A DNA stretch of 64,000 bases, taken from contig JAWVCW010000018.1 in assembly GCA_033857955.1 (NCBI GenBank), positions 1-64,000 on the forward strand, in the 5' to 3' direction. The first letter of the stretch is position 1. Every line of letters starts with the position of its first letter. This document shows positions 33,914 to 42,975 of this stretch, one piece after another. The stretch is from Gaiellasilicea sp033857955 (GTDB lineage Bacteria; Actinomycetota; Thermoleophilia; Gaiellales; Gaiellaceae). A program made the position numbers and the translations under genes. The notes below the pieces were generated by a model that ran no database searches, had not been told where the DNA came from, and saw nothing but the letters and a program-made list of their open reading frames with translations.

Positions 33914-34503
33914 GGCTGGTCGCCTTCGTGCTGGCGGCGTTCATCCTCGCGGGGCCCGCAGCGGCCGCCGACCGCGAGGTGCTCTTCGGTGACGCGTTCA
34001 GCCTCCAGACGGCCGATCCGGGCCCGTTCGACCGGCTCGCCGACGGTCGCCTGGCTTGCCTCTCCGACGCGTGCGCGGGTCGGACCGTCTCCATCGGCGG
34101 TGTCACGGTCCGCGTCCTCCCGCGCGTGACCCGCGAGCAGGTTGCCGCTGCGAAACCGCCCTATCGGGCTCCCACGGAGCTACCAGCCCCGGCCGGAACC
34201 GGCCGCCTCGCGGGAGTCGTGTTCGCCGCCGCGGCGCTCCTCGTGCTCCTGGCGGCTGCGCTCGTCGCCGGTGAGCTCGGGCGACGGCGCGACGAGGCGC
34301 CTGTCGACAGGCTGCTCCGCGCGCTGCGCCTCGTCCGGGAGTCGGCAGCCCGCACGCCGGGCGACCGCAGGCGCGCGCTCGATCATCTCGCGTCGACGCT
34401 CGGCGAGCTGCCGCCGGCCGAACGGGCAACCCGGCTCGCCTGGGCGCGGCCCGAGCCGGAGCCTGACGCGACTCGTGCGATCGCGGACGAGGTCGCGCGG
34501 TGA
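33910..34503 (+). CDS. Membrane-anchored protein in the mxaA position
   Basis: 197 aa. Signal peptide (LVAFVLAAFILAGPAAAA), a periplasmic domain of about 85 aa with two Cys in RLACLSDACAG, one TM helix (LAGVVFAAAALLVLLAAALVAG), then a cytoplasmic helical tail (VDRLLRALRLVRESAARTPGDRRRALDHLASTL). Architecture and place match MxaA, though MxaA is usually longer; assignment rests on synteny. Overlaps DUF58 and VWA genes by 4 nt each. Confidence 0.7.
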   Translation: MRLVAFVLAAFILAGPAAAADREVLFGDAFSLQTADPGPFDRLADGRLACLSDACAGRTVSIGGVTVRVLPRVTREQVAAAKPPYRAPTELPAPAGTGRLAGVVFAAAALLVLLAAALVAGELGRRRDEAPVDRLLRALRLVRESAARTPGDRRRALDHLASTLGELPPAERATRLAWARPEPEPDATRAIADEVAR

Positions 34504-35297
34504 CGACGATCCCGTTCGGCGAGCTCGATGGGATCGCCCCCGCGACGCGACGCACGCTGGCACTGCGCGTCCTTCTGGGCCTCGCCGCGGTGGCGGCGGC
34601 GGCCGCGGTCGTCATGCTCGGCCGCGGCGGGTCGGCGCCGCCGGTCCTGTTGCCTGCCGGCTCCGACGGCCTGGTCGTCCTCGACCTCTCCGCGAGCATC
34701 TCCTCCGACACGTACGCCCGGATCGGCGGAACGCTCGACCGGCTTGCCGCCTCGGGCGGCCGCTACGGGCTGATCGTCTTCTCGGACACGGCCTACCTCG
34801 CTCTCCCGCCGGGCACGCCGGCCGCCGAGTTGCGCCCGTTTGCGCGGAGGTTCGACCTCCCGGCGGAGGCGACCGGCGCGATCGTGGCGCCGAGGAATCC
34901 ATGGACGCAGACGTTCAGCGCCGGGACGAAGATCTCGACCGGGCTCCAGCTCGCGCTCGACACGATCCAGCAGCAGCGGCTCGGACGGCCCGCCGTGCTG
35001 CTCGTCAGCGACCTCGATGACGACGTCGGCGACCGCGAGCGCCTGACCAGCACGGCGCTCTCGTTCCGCCGCCTGGGCATCCCGGTCCGGGTTGTCGGGC
35101 TCAACCCCTCCGCGAGGGACGAGCGCGACATGGAGCGCCTGCTCCGCCGGCCGGCCGACCTCTCACAGGCGGCCCTGCCCGGCCACGGGGCGGGGAAGGG
35201 GTCGCAGGTACGGCGCTCGCTGTTCCTGGCAGTGCTCGCCGCGGCCGTCGCGCTCGCGCTCCGCGAGCTCCTGCTCACGCGCCTGGAGCGCGCGTGA
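34500..35297 (+). CDS. VWA-domain membrane protein, MxaC-like
   Basis: 265 aa, GTG start. N-terminal helix (LRVLLGLAAVAAAAAVVML), a VWA domain with the metal-ion-dependent adhesion site DLSASIS, the Thr in GTKISTGLQLA and VSDLDDD, and a C-terminal helix (LFLAVLAAAVALALREL). Two-helix-anchored VWA proteins of this type work with MoxR. Position matches mxaC. Overlaps both neighbours. Confidence 0.82.
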   Translation: MTTIPFGELDGIAPATRRTLALRVLLGLAAVAAAAAVVMLGRGGSAPPVLLPAGSDGLVVLDLSASISSDTYARIGGTLDRLAASGGRYGLIVFSDTAYLALPPGTPAAELRPFARRFDLPAEATGAIVAPRNPWTQTFSAGTKISTGLQLALDTIQQQRLGRPAVLLVSDLDDDVGDRERLTSTALSFRRLGIPVRVVGLNPSARDERDMERLLRRPADLSQAALPGHGAGKGSQVRRSLFLAVLAAAVALALRELLLTRLERA

Positions 35298-35806
35298 GAC
35301 CGTTCCGGCTTCGGCTCGCGGCCTTCGCGTTCGCGGCGGCCGTCGCACTCCTCGTGCTCGGGTTGACGGTCCGCGCACGGAGCGGAGACGCCGACTCCCG
35401 CCTTCGCGCCGCCGTTGCGGCCTACGGGGTCGCGGCCGAGGCCGGCCGTGGCTTCGACAACGGCCTGACGAGGGCGCGCCTTCGCTCGCGGGGGCAGGCG
35501 CTTCTCACCGACGTTGCGATCGGCGAGGATCGCGAGGCGGCGGCGCAAGCGGACGTGCTCCTGGGCGTCCTCGCAGCGGGAGGCGGCAGGTCGGCGGCCG
35601 GCGAGACGCCCGACGAGGTCGGCCGGGGCTTCTTCGAGACCGCCGTCAGGCTCGACAACGGCAACGTCGCGGCCAAGTTCGACCTCGAGCTCGTCGTGCG
35701 ACGGATGCGGGCCGTCGGCGCGCGCACGGGAGCGGGGCAGGGCTCGGGCCCTCGAGGCGGCGGGCGGCGCGGCGCGGGTGCGGGCCTGCCGGGACGGGGC
35801 TACTGA
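35294..35806 (+). CDS. Small membrane protein in the mxaK position
   Basis: 170 aa, GTG start overlapping the VWA stop. One N-terminal helix (LAAFAFAAAVALLVLGLTV), a helical, TPR-like region (FFETAVRLDNGNVAAKFDLELVVRRMRA) resembling MxaK/BatE-type proteins, then a Gly/Arg-rich tail of about 25 aa. Family assignment is from context and weak similarity. Confidence 0.65.
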   Translation: MRPFRLRLAAFAFAAAVALLVLGLTVRARSGDADSRLRAAVAAYGVAAEAGRGFDNGLTRARLRSRGQALLTDVAIGEDREAAAQADVLLGVLAAGGGRSAAGETPDEVGRGFFETAVRLDNGNVAAKFDLELVVRRMRAVGARTGAGQGSGPRGGGRRGAGAGLPGRGY

Positions 35807-35807
35807 G

Positions 35808-36761
35808 TTGACCTTTCTGACCCCACTCGGCGCGCTCGCCTGCTTCGCGGCGGTGCTGCCACTCGCCGCGCTCGCGCTCGCCCGGACGCGTGCGGCGCGC
35901 GCCGCGACCGCGGTCGGGCTCCCGGCTCGCCGACTCGGTCTCGGCCGTGCGCTGCTCCTGGCCGCCGCCTGCTGCGCCTTCGGGCTCGCGGCCGCGCAGC
36001 CTGCGCTCCGCCGCGACGACCGCCGCGAGGCGCGGACCGACGTGCAGGCGCTCTTCGTCCTCGACGTCTCCCGCTCGATGCTCGCCTCCTCGGGCCCCAA
36101 GGGCGCGACCCGGCTCGACCGCGCGCGGCGCGCGGCGCGCGAGTTGCGCGCTGCGATCCCGCAGGTGCCGGCCGGCCTTGCCGGGCTGACCGACCGGGTG
36201 CTGCCGTACCTCTTCCCGACCGTCGACGCGCGCGTGTTCGCCTCGACGCTGCGGGATGCGGTCAAGATCGAGTCGCCGCCCCCGCAGCAGGTCGCCCGCG
36301 TCGCCACGAGCTTCGACGCCCTCGCCTCGCTCGGCACGCAGGGTTTCTTCCCGTCCGGGCTCGAACGCCGCGTCTGCGTTGTCCTGACCGACGGCGAGAG
36401 CTCTCCTTTTGCAGGAGCGGGTCGCGGCTGCCGGCTCGTGGTCGTCCAGCTCTGGGATCCGGCCGAGCGGATCTTCCGCAACGGACGCGCAGAGCCGCAG
36501 TACCGGCCGGACGACTCCGCACCGGCCCTCGCCTCCCGGCTCGGGCCCGTCGCCCGGGAGAACGAGCCCGGACGAGCGCGTGAGCTGCTGAGAGCCGCGG
36601 TCGGCGACGGGCCGGTTCGCGCGCTCGCCGGCGGCGGCCGCAGCACGGTCGAGCTCGCCCCGTACGCGGCGCTCGCCGGCCTCGCTCTCGTCCTCTGGCT
36701 CGTGCTCGGGCCCGCGCGCTTGCCTGCCTCGCGGGGCAGTCGTACGATGGCTGGGGCATGA
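35808..36761 (+). CDS. VWA-domain membrane protein, MxaL/BatA-like
   Basis: 317 aa from TTG 35808, one base after the previous stop. Two N-terminal helices (LGALACFAAVLPLAALALA; GRALLLAAACCAFGLAA), a VWA domain with MIDAS DVSRSM and VLTDGES, and a C-terminal helix (YAALAGLALVLWLVLGPARL). BatA/MxaL architecture. Two VWA proteins flanking a small TPR-like protein is exactly the C-K-L arrangement. ATGA overlap with the PQQ gene downstream. Confidence 0.82.
   Translation: MTFLTPLGALACFAAVLPLAALALARTRAARAATAVGLPARRLGLGRALLLAAACCAFGLAAAQPALRRDDRREARTDVQALFVLDVSRSMLASSGPKGATRLDRARRAARELRAAIPQVPAGLAGLTDRVLPYLFPTVDARVFASTLRDAVKIESPPPQQVARVATSFDALASLGTQGFFPSGLERRVCVVLTDGESSPFAGAGRGCRLVVVQLWDPAERIFRNGRAEPQYRPDDSAPALASRLGPVARENEPGRARELLRAAVGDGPVRALAGGGRSTVELAPYAALAGLALVLWLVLGPARLPASRGSRTMAGA
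36743..36748 (+). promoter_or_regulatory. Possible internal -10 hexamer before the 925-aa PQQ gene
   Basis: TACGAT nine bases before ATG 36758, inside the end of the VWA gene; could give extra, uncoupled expression. Confidence 0.25.
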
Positions 36762-39535
36762 GACAGGTGTTCCGAGCGGTGCTCGTCCTCGCCGTCGTCC
36801 TCTGCGGCGGAGGCGGCGCCGTCGCAGCGGACGCCACGGGGGACTGGACGGGCTTCGGCCGGACTCCGGACAACAACCGGCACTCGCCGCTGACCCAGGT
36901 CGACGCGGGCAACGTCGCGCGTATGGGCCGCGTCTTCACCGTCGACCTGCGCCGCGTCGATCCCGACGTTCGTCGCGGGCAGCAGTCGTTCCCGCTTGCG
37001 ATCGACGGGACGGTCTACGTGACCACGAACAACAACTTCGCGTTCGCGATCGACGGCGCAACCGGGAAGGTCAAGTGGGAGTACCGGCCCCGCAACAGCG
37101 GTCTCTTCGTCAACTTCGGAGTCGCCGCGAACCGCGGCCTCGCCTACTGCGGCGGCAAGCTCTTCATGACGACGCTCGACATGCAGCTCGTCGCCCTTCG
37201 GCCGAGCGACGGAGAGGTCGTCGGGAAGATCGCGATCAGCCAGTTCGTCCCGAACGCCTCCGCGAACTACGGCTACTCGCAGACGAGCGCGCCGATCTGC
37301 GCGGGCGGAAAGGTCGTGATGGGCGCCGCCGGCTCGGAGTACGGCGTCCGTGGCTACGTGATGGCGTTCAACACCGACCTGACGCCCGCCTGGCCCAACC
37401 CGTACTGGACGATCCCACCCGAGCAGCAGCAGTGGCGCCGGCTGAGCCGGATCGTCGGTGGCGGCGTCGTCTGGACGCCGGTCACGATCGATGCCCGCAC
37501 GAGCACGGTCTACTTCGGCACCGGCTCCGGGACGCCGAACTTCTACCACGACCTCCATCCCGGCCCGAACCCGCGTGCGAACTCGCTGATCGCGGTCGAC
37601 CTGAACACGGGGACGCAACGCTGGTGGCAGCAGCTCGTCGCGAACGACCAGTGGAACTACGACGTCGCGCAGCCACCGCTCGTCTACGACGGCAAGGTCG
37701 GAGGGAAGACGCGGCGGATCGTCTCGGTCGCGACCAAGGAGGGCGTCTGGTTTGCGTTCGACGCCCGCACCGGCCAGGCGCTGCACGAGCGCGTGAAGGT
37801 GATCGACCGCGTCGAGCACCCGCCGCTTCGGCCCGGCGAGCCCGTGACGATCTTCCCCTCCGCGCTCGGCGGCGTGAACTACTCGCCGGCCTCGTACGAT
37901 CCGGCCACGAACTACGTCTTCAACGCCGCCGCCGAGACCGCCGCCGTCCTCATCCAGGACAAGCTCACCCCGACGCAGAAGAAGCGGAAGCTGATCCAGG
38001 GCGATGTCTTTCTCGGGCTCCAGAACGGAAACTTCGGCGCCGGCCTCGCGAGCTGGCACGACCACGGCTCGATCAGCGCGATCGACGTCTCGACCGGCCG
38101 GCGCGTCTGGAAGTTCCAGACGCCGGAGCCCGAGCGGGGCGGGGTGACGACGACCGCGAGCGGGCTCGGGTTCGCCGGCGGCGGCGACGGCGTCCTGCGC
38201 GCGTTCGACGTCAAGAACGGGAAGGTGCTCTGGAAGTTCCAGACCGGCGCCCCGATCGCGTCCGGGCCGACGCTCTATCTGAACGGCGGCAAGGAGTACC
38301 TCGCGATCACGGTCGGCGGCACGCCGACCTCGTCGAACGGCGGCGTCGCGGCCGAGCTCCAGGTCTTTGCGATCGGGGGGAGCCAGCAGGAGTCGAAGCC
38401 GCCCGCCGCGCTGACGCGTGCGGCGTTCGCGGCAGCGACCGAGCCGAGCGTCGTCTCGACGCCGACCGCGCCGGAGGCCGTGCGCGCTCCGGGCGCGGCC
38501 GCGAAGGGCGCGCGGCTTTCGACCGGCGGCCCGATCGCTGTGCGCGCCTGGCTTCCGTCCGGCAACAACACCGAAGCTGCCGGCGGGCGCCTCCTCGTCG
38601 GCGGCAGGCCGGTCTCGGGCGCCCGGATCTCGGTCGACCGCTACGTGCTGCCGCGGGCAACGGGCGCGGACGGGCGCTTCACCGCCGCGATCGACGTCAC
38701 GGTCGTGCGCCGCCACGTCGTCAAGGTGGTCGACCTCTCACAGGCCCGCGCCGGCGGCCGCGCGCTCACCGCCGCCGAGCGCGCGGCGGCCACCGCCGCG
38801 ACCGGCGGCTTCACCGTCGCCTATCGCGTCGACGACCTGAAGGCGAGCCCCGGCAAGGGCGGTAACGTCGTCATCACCGGCCGGATCGCGACGCGCGGCG
38901 GCTTCGCGCCCGCCGGTGTCAGCCTCTTCACCTATCGGCTCTCCGGTCGGATCACCGGCGCGGACGGCAAGCCGGTCGCAGGCGCGACCGTCGTCACGCG
39001 AACCGTCGACCGCGACTTCTGGACGTTCTCCGAGCCCTCGGACGCGGACGGGAACTACACATCGTTCTTCGCCGCGTCCGACAAGAGCCAGGAAGATCCG
39101 GTCCAGTTCTCGGTCCAGGTCGCCCTCGGCTCGGTCTCCTACTCGTCGGGCCTCGTGCCGACGGTCAAGTTCAAGCGGCTCCGGAGCGCGCGGATGGACG
39201 TCCAGCTCCCGGCCCGCGTCGGCGGCGTCCTGCCGCTGCCCTCCTCGGCGTCGTACGAGGGCGCCGTCTACCAGGGGCTCCTGGTCGGCGCCTCCGCGGG
39301 CGGGCGCGTCGTCAAGCCCGTGGCGGCGCAGTGGCCCGACGCAAAGGGCCGCTTCCGGCTCGTCCTCCCGGCTTCGGAGCGCGGGAAGACGGTGCGGCTC
39401 TGGCAGAGCAGCTTCCAGGCGTTCGCGACCTTCCCGGCAAAGCCCGGTGGCGCCGTCGACCTGCGCACGTGGCCGGCGGGTCTCTCGCCGCGGGTCTCGA
39501 CCGGGACGGCGAACGTGCGGCTCCCCGGCCAGTAG
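36758..39535 (+). CDS. PQQ-dehydrogenase-like protein with C-terminal extension
   Basis: 925 aa. Signal peptide about 1-24. Residues about 25-560 form a full quinoprotein propeller (WTGFGRTPDNNRHSPLTQV; VALDLNT-type blades; VSTGRRVWKFQTPEP). In the active-site loop NDQWNYD the catalytic Asp position is Asn300, with Asp302 at +2. Residues about 590-925 are an extra region, including a carboxypeptidase-regulatory-like module (GADGKPVAGATVVTRTVDRDF, DADGNYTSFF). No heme motif or membrane anchor. It is translationally coupled to the mxaL-like gene, so it is a probable client of that chaperone set, yet the Asn leaves its catalytic status open. Confidence 0.85.
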   Translation: MRQVFRAVLVLAVVLCGGGGAVAADATGDWTGFGRTPDNNRHSPLTQVDAGNVARMGRVFTVDLRRVDPDVRRGQQSFPLAIDGTVYVTTNNNFAFAIDGATGKVKWEYRPRNSGLFVNFGVAANRGLAYCGGKLFMTTLDMQLVALRPSDGEVVGKIAISQFVPNASANYGYSQTSAPICAGGKVVMGAAGSEYGVRGYVMAFNTDLTPAWPNPYWTIPPEQQQWRRLSRIVGGGVVWTPVTIDARTSTVYFGTGSGTPNFYHDLHPGPNPRANSLIAVDLNTGTQRWWQQLVANDQWNYDVAQPPLVYDGKVGGKTRRIVSVATKEGVWFAFDARTGQALHERVKVIDRVEHPPLRPGEPVTIFPSALGGVNYSPASYDPATNYVFNAAAETAAVLIQDKLTPTQKKRKLIQGDVFLGLQNGNFGAGLASWHDHGSISAIDVSTGRRVWKFQTPEPERGGVTTTASGLGFAGGGDGVLRAFDVKNGKVLWKFQTGAPIASGPTLYLNGGKEYLAITVGGTPTSSNGGVAAELQVFAIGGSQQESKPPAALTRAAFAAATEPSVVSTPTAPEAVRAPGAAAKGARLSTGGPIAVRAWLPSGNNTEAAGGRLLVGGRPVSGARISVDRYVLPRATGADGRFTAAIDVTVVRRHVVKVVDLSQARAGGRALTAAERAAATAATGGFTVAYRVDDLKASPGKGGNVVITGRIATRGGFAPAGVSLFTYRLSGRITGADGKPVAGATVVTRTVDRDFWTFSEPSDADGNYTSFFAASDKSQEDPVQFSVQVALGSVSYSSGLVPTVKFKRLRSARMDVQLPARVGGVLPLPSSASYEGAVYQGLLVGASAGGRVVKPVAAQWPDAKGRFRLVLPASERGKTVRLWQSSFQAFATFPAKPGGAVDLRTWPAGLSPRVSTGTANVRLPGQ

Positions 39536-39581
39536 GGGCTACCCGGCAGGGGTCACCTCGCGAACGTCGAACGGCGTCAGC

Positions 39582-41774
39582 ATGCCTGCCCGCAAGAAGA
39601 AGCGGCCCCTGCGGCCGCGCACGCCATCGCGCGTCAAGAAGCGGACGAAGAAGTCGCGGACGCGAGCGGCGCACCAGCATCCCGAGCTGATCGGCCTCGG
39701 GCTCGCCGCGCTCGGCCTCTTCCTCGGCTCGCTGCTCTACCTCGGCTTCGCCGGCGGGATCGCCGGCGAGAAGGTCGAGCAAGGGCTGCGCGACTTCCTC
39801 GGTGGCGCGGCGTACGCGGCCCCGGTCGCGTTCGTTGCGGTGGGCGGACTGATGCTCTTCCGCAGCGCGCTCGTCAGCTTCACGCCGTTCCGCGTCGGCC
39901 TCGGCGTCGCGTTCGTCGGGCTGATGACGACGCTCGGCTCCGGCCACGGCGGCTTCGTCGGCAACCTGCTGGGGGGCGGGTTCGCGAAGCTCCTGGGCGG
40001 CACCGGCTCGCTGCTCGTCGGGGTGACTGCGCTCCTCGCCGGCGGGCTCCTGCTCTCGGGCGCGTCCTACGGCGTTCTCCTGCGCCGCTCCGGTCATGCA
40101 ATGCGGCGTGTGCACGGCGCCGCTCGCCGCTCGCTCGAGCGCCCGGCGCGTCCCCACCTGCCGGCAGAAGAGCACAATCGTGTTCTCGCGCCCATGCACG
40201 AGCCGCCGGTCGACGTCGTCCACGACTATCCGGACGTCATCTCAGAGGGGCTCTCCGAGCAGTCGCCGCTCCTGCTCGATCCCGAAGGGGAGACCGACGA
40301 GCAGACGACGCTCTTCGATGTGCCGCGCCCCGAGGGGGCGTACGTCTTGCCCGACCGCGCCGTGCTGAGGACGTCACCCGCTGTCGCGAAGGGCGTCAGC
40401 GGCGCCGACCAGCGCACGGCCGACACACTCGTCCAGGCGCTCGCGCACTTCGGCGTCGAGGCGACGATCGTGGGCCAGATCGCCGGCCCACGCGTGACGC
40501 GGTACGAGCTCCAGCTCGCTCCCGGGACGAAGGTGTCGAAGGTCGCCGCGCTGAAGGACGATCTCTCGTACGCGCTCGCGACGACCGAGATTCGGATCCT
40601 CGCGCCGATCCCCGGCAAGCAGGCCGTCGGCGTCGAGGTCCCGAACCTGAGCCCGAAGATCGTCACCCTCGGAGACATCTACGAGGACCTGCCGGCGACC
40701 GCGAGCCCGCTCGCGGTCTGGCTCGGCAAGGACATCTCCGGCAACGCCGTCTGGGCCGACCTCGCGCGAATGCCGCACATCCTGATCGCAGGCACGACCG
40801 GCTCCGGTAAGTCGGGCTGCATCAACACGATCCTGACCTCGATCCTGCTCCGCTCGACGCCCGACGAGGTGCGGATGATCCTGATCGACCCGAAGCGGAT
40901 CGAGCTCAACTACTACGAGTCGATCCCGCACCTGCTGACGCCGGTCGTCTCGAGCCCGAAGGAGGCGAGCGCGGTCCTCACCAACGTCGTCGCCGAGATG
41001 GAACGCCGCTACGAGCGTCTCTCGATCGTGCGCGCCCGCAACCTGCCCGAGGCAAACCGCGCCTTCCGCGCCCGCGGCGAGGATCCGCTGCCGTACCTCC
41101 TGGTGGTGATCGACGAGCTCGCCGACCTGATGATGATCAGCCCTCAGGCAGTCGAGGATGCCGTCATCCGGCTCGCGCAGAAGTCCCGCGCCGTCGGCAT
41201 CCACCTCGTCCTCGCGACCCAGCGCCCGTCGGTCGACGTGATCACCGGCATGATCAAGGCGAACGTGCCGAGCCGGATCGCGTTCGCGGTCTCGAGCCAG
41301 ACGGACTCGCGGGTGATCCTCGACACCGCCGGCGCCGAGAGCCTGCTCGGGCAGGGCGACATGCTCTTCAAGCCGCTCGGCACCTCGCGCCTGCAGCGCG
41401 TCCAGGGCGCATACGTCTCCGAGGACGAGGTCAACCTCGTCGTCGAGCAGTGCCGTCACCAGCGCGAGCAGGAGCTCGACGAGACGCTGCTCGAGGCGCC
41501 GGAGGGCGCAGTCGGCGACGACGGCGACCACGACGGCGAGTTCGACCCGGACGAGGATCCGCTGCTCGACAAGGCGATCGAGATCGTCGTCCAGACGCAG
41601 ACGGCGTCCGTCTCGCTGCTGCAGCGCCGCCTGCGGGTGGGGTACACCCGGGCTGGGCGGCTGGTCGACATGCTCGAGCGGCGGGGAATCATCTCCGGCT
41701 ACGAGGGGTCGAAGCCGCGACGGGTGCTCGTGGACGAGAACGAGCTCGAACGGTTCGTCTCAGCCGCTTCGTAA
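39582..41774 (+). CDS. ftsK: FtsK/SpoIIIE DNA translocase
   Basis: 730 aa. Lys/Arg-rich cytoplasmic start, four TM helices (about 33-175), acidic linker (about 180-270), then the RecA-like motor: Walker A GTTGSGKS (near 403), Walker B LLVVIDELADLM (near 505). A C-terminal winged-helix gamma domain (about 660-730, LLQRRLRVGYTRAGRLVDMLERRGIISG) should read chromosome-polarity sequences. Pumps DNA at the septum for terminus segregation. The linker is short compared with E. coli FtsK, as usual in Gram-positives. Monocistronic. Confidence 0.95.
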   Translation: MPARKKKRPLRPRTPSRVKKRTKKSRTRAAHQHPELIGLGLAALGLFLGSLLYLGFAGGIAGEKVEQGLRDFLGGAAYAAPVAFVAVGGLMLFRSALVSFTPFRVGLGVAFVGLMTTLGSGHGGFVGNLLGGGFAKLLGGTGSLLVGVTALLAGGLLLSGASYGVLLRRSGHAMRRVHGAARRSLERPARPHLPAEEHNRVLAPMHEPPVDVVHDYPDVISEGLSEQSPLLLDPEGETDEQTTLFDVPRPEGAYVLPDRAVLRTSPAVAKGVSGADQRTADTLVQALAHFGVEATIVGQIAGPRVTRYELQLAPGTKVSKVAALKDDLSYALATTEIRILAPIPGKQAVGVEVPNLSPKIVTLGDIYEDLPATASPLAVWLGKDISGNAVWADLARMPHILIAGTTGSGKSGCINTILTSILLRSTPDEVRMILIDPKRIELNYYESIPHLLTPVVSSPKEASAVLTNVVAEMERRYERLSIVRARNLPEANRAFRARGEDPLPYLLVVIDELADLMMISPQAVEDAVIRLAQKSRAVGIHLVLATQRPSVDVITGMIKANVPSRIAFAVSSQTDSRVILDTAGAESLLGQGDMLFKPLGTSRLQRVQGAYVSEDEVNLVVEQCRHQREQELDETLLEAPEGAVGDDGDHDGEFDPDEDPLLDKAIEIVVQTQTASVSLLQRRLRVGYTRAGRLVDMLERRGIISGYEGSKPRRVLVDENELERFVSAAS

Positions 41775-41852
41775 AGACTTCCCTTTTTGCCCAACTTAGG
41801 GTCTAATCAAGCGTCCAAGCTTGGCGGTGGATGTGACTTCTAAGGAGGGTAT

Positions 41853-42914
41853 GTGAAAGGACGCATGTTTATGCCGCTCGTGGCGGCAGCGCTCATTGCG
41901 GTCCTGACGCTGGCGATCGGCGCCGGCACAGGGTCCGCGAGGTCTGACGTGACGGCCGCGCCTGCGACGTTCAAGGTCGCACTCGTGACCGACATCGGCG
42001 GTCTCGACGACCGCTCGTTCAACTTCCTGGCAAACAAGGGGCTGGACCAGGCCAAGAAGGATCTCAAGATCGAGGGCCGGGTGTTCATCTCGAAGTCGAA
42101 CGCCGACTACGTGCCGAATCTCCAGCGCGCGGCCCGCGGCGGCTACAACCTCGTCATCTCGGTCGGGTTCCTCATGGGTGAGGCGACGGCCGTCGTCGCC
42201 AAGCGCTTCCCGAAGACGAAGTTCGCGATCATCGACAACTCGGGCGTCGCGAAGGAGCTGAAGGGCAAGCCGACGAACGTGCGCGGGCTGCTCTTCAAGG
42301 AGCAGGAGGCCGGCTACCTCGTCGGCTATCTCGCAGGGCTGCAGGCCAAGAACGTGCCGAACGGCTCGGGCGTGATCGCAGCGGTCGGCGGGCTGAAGAT
42401 CCCGCCGGTCGACCGGTTCATCGCCGGCTACTACGTCGGTGCGAAGAAGGCGTACCCGGCCGTGAAGGTCGAGCACAGCTACTCGCAGGACTTCGTCGAT
42501 CAGGCGAAGTGCAAGGAGGCTGCGCTCAACCACATCGCCAACGGCGCGACCGTGGTCTTCCAGGTCGCGGGCCAGTGCGGCCTCGGCGTCCTGTCGGCTG
42601 CGAAGGAGAAGAAGGTGTTCGGGATCGGCGTCGACGCCGATCAGGGCTACCTCGGCCCGCACGTCCTGACGAGCGCCACGAAGAAGGTCAACGTGGCCGT
42701 GTTCAAGACGATCGAGGCTGCTCAGCAGCAGGGTGCGAAGTTCAAGACGAACTTCAACGCCATCTTCACCGTCGCGAACGACGGGGTCGGCTACGGCAAG
42801 ATCTCCTCGCGGGCGCAGCCCTCGTGGAAGAAGGCCATCGAGTCGGTCCGGAAGCAGATCGTCTCCGGGAAGATCAAGGTCACCGCGCAGTCCCCGCCCC
42901 CGATCACGGGCTAG
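41853..42914 (+). CDS. BMP-family ABC substrate-binding protein 1
   Basis: 353 aa from GTG 41853, with AAGGAGGG four bases upstream (ATG 41865 is the alternative). Signal peptide without a lipobox Cys (PLVAAALIAVLTLAIGAGTGSA), so apparently released rather than lipidated. BMP/PnrA motifs: VTDIGGLDDRSFN, GFLMGEA, NVRGLLFKEQEAGYLVGYLAG, IGVDADQGY. PnrA-like proteins bind purine nucleosides. The ABC transporter lies 1.6 kb downstream. A -10-like TCTAAT lies at 41802-41807. Confidence 0.9.
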   Translation: MKGRMFMPLVAAALIAVLTLAIGAGTGSARSDVTAAPATFKVALVTDIGGLDDRSFNFLANKGLDQAKKDLKIEGRVFISKSNADYVPNLQRAARGGYNLVISVGFLMGEATAVVAKRFPKTKFAIIDNSGVAKELKGKPTNVRGLLFKEQEAGYLVGYLAGLQAKNVPNGSGVIAAVGGLKIPPVDRFIAGYYVGAKKAYPAVKVEHSYSQDFVDQAKCKEAALNHIANGATVVFQVAGQCGLGVLSAAKEKKVFGIGVDADQGYLGPHVLTSATKKVNVAVFKTIEAAQQQGAKFKTNFNAIFTVANDGVGYGKISSRAQPSWKKAIESVRKQIVSGKIKVTAQSPPPITG

Positions 42915-42927
42915 GGAGTCGCATGCG

Positions 42928-42962
42928 CCGGAAGGGGCGGGTTTCGATCCCGCCCCTTCCGG
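42928..42962 (+). terminator. Hairpin between the two BMP genes
   Basis: Perfect 14-bp stem CCGGAAGGGGCGGG / CCCGCCCCTTCCGG with a 7-nt loop, a few bases before TTTT. Likely terminator or attenuator giving more of BMP 1 than of BMP 2. Confidence 0.65.
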
Positions 42963-42975
42963 TATGACTTTTCGC

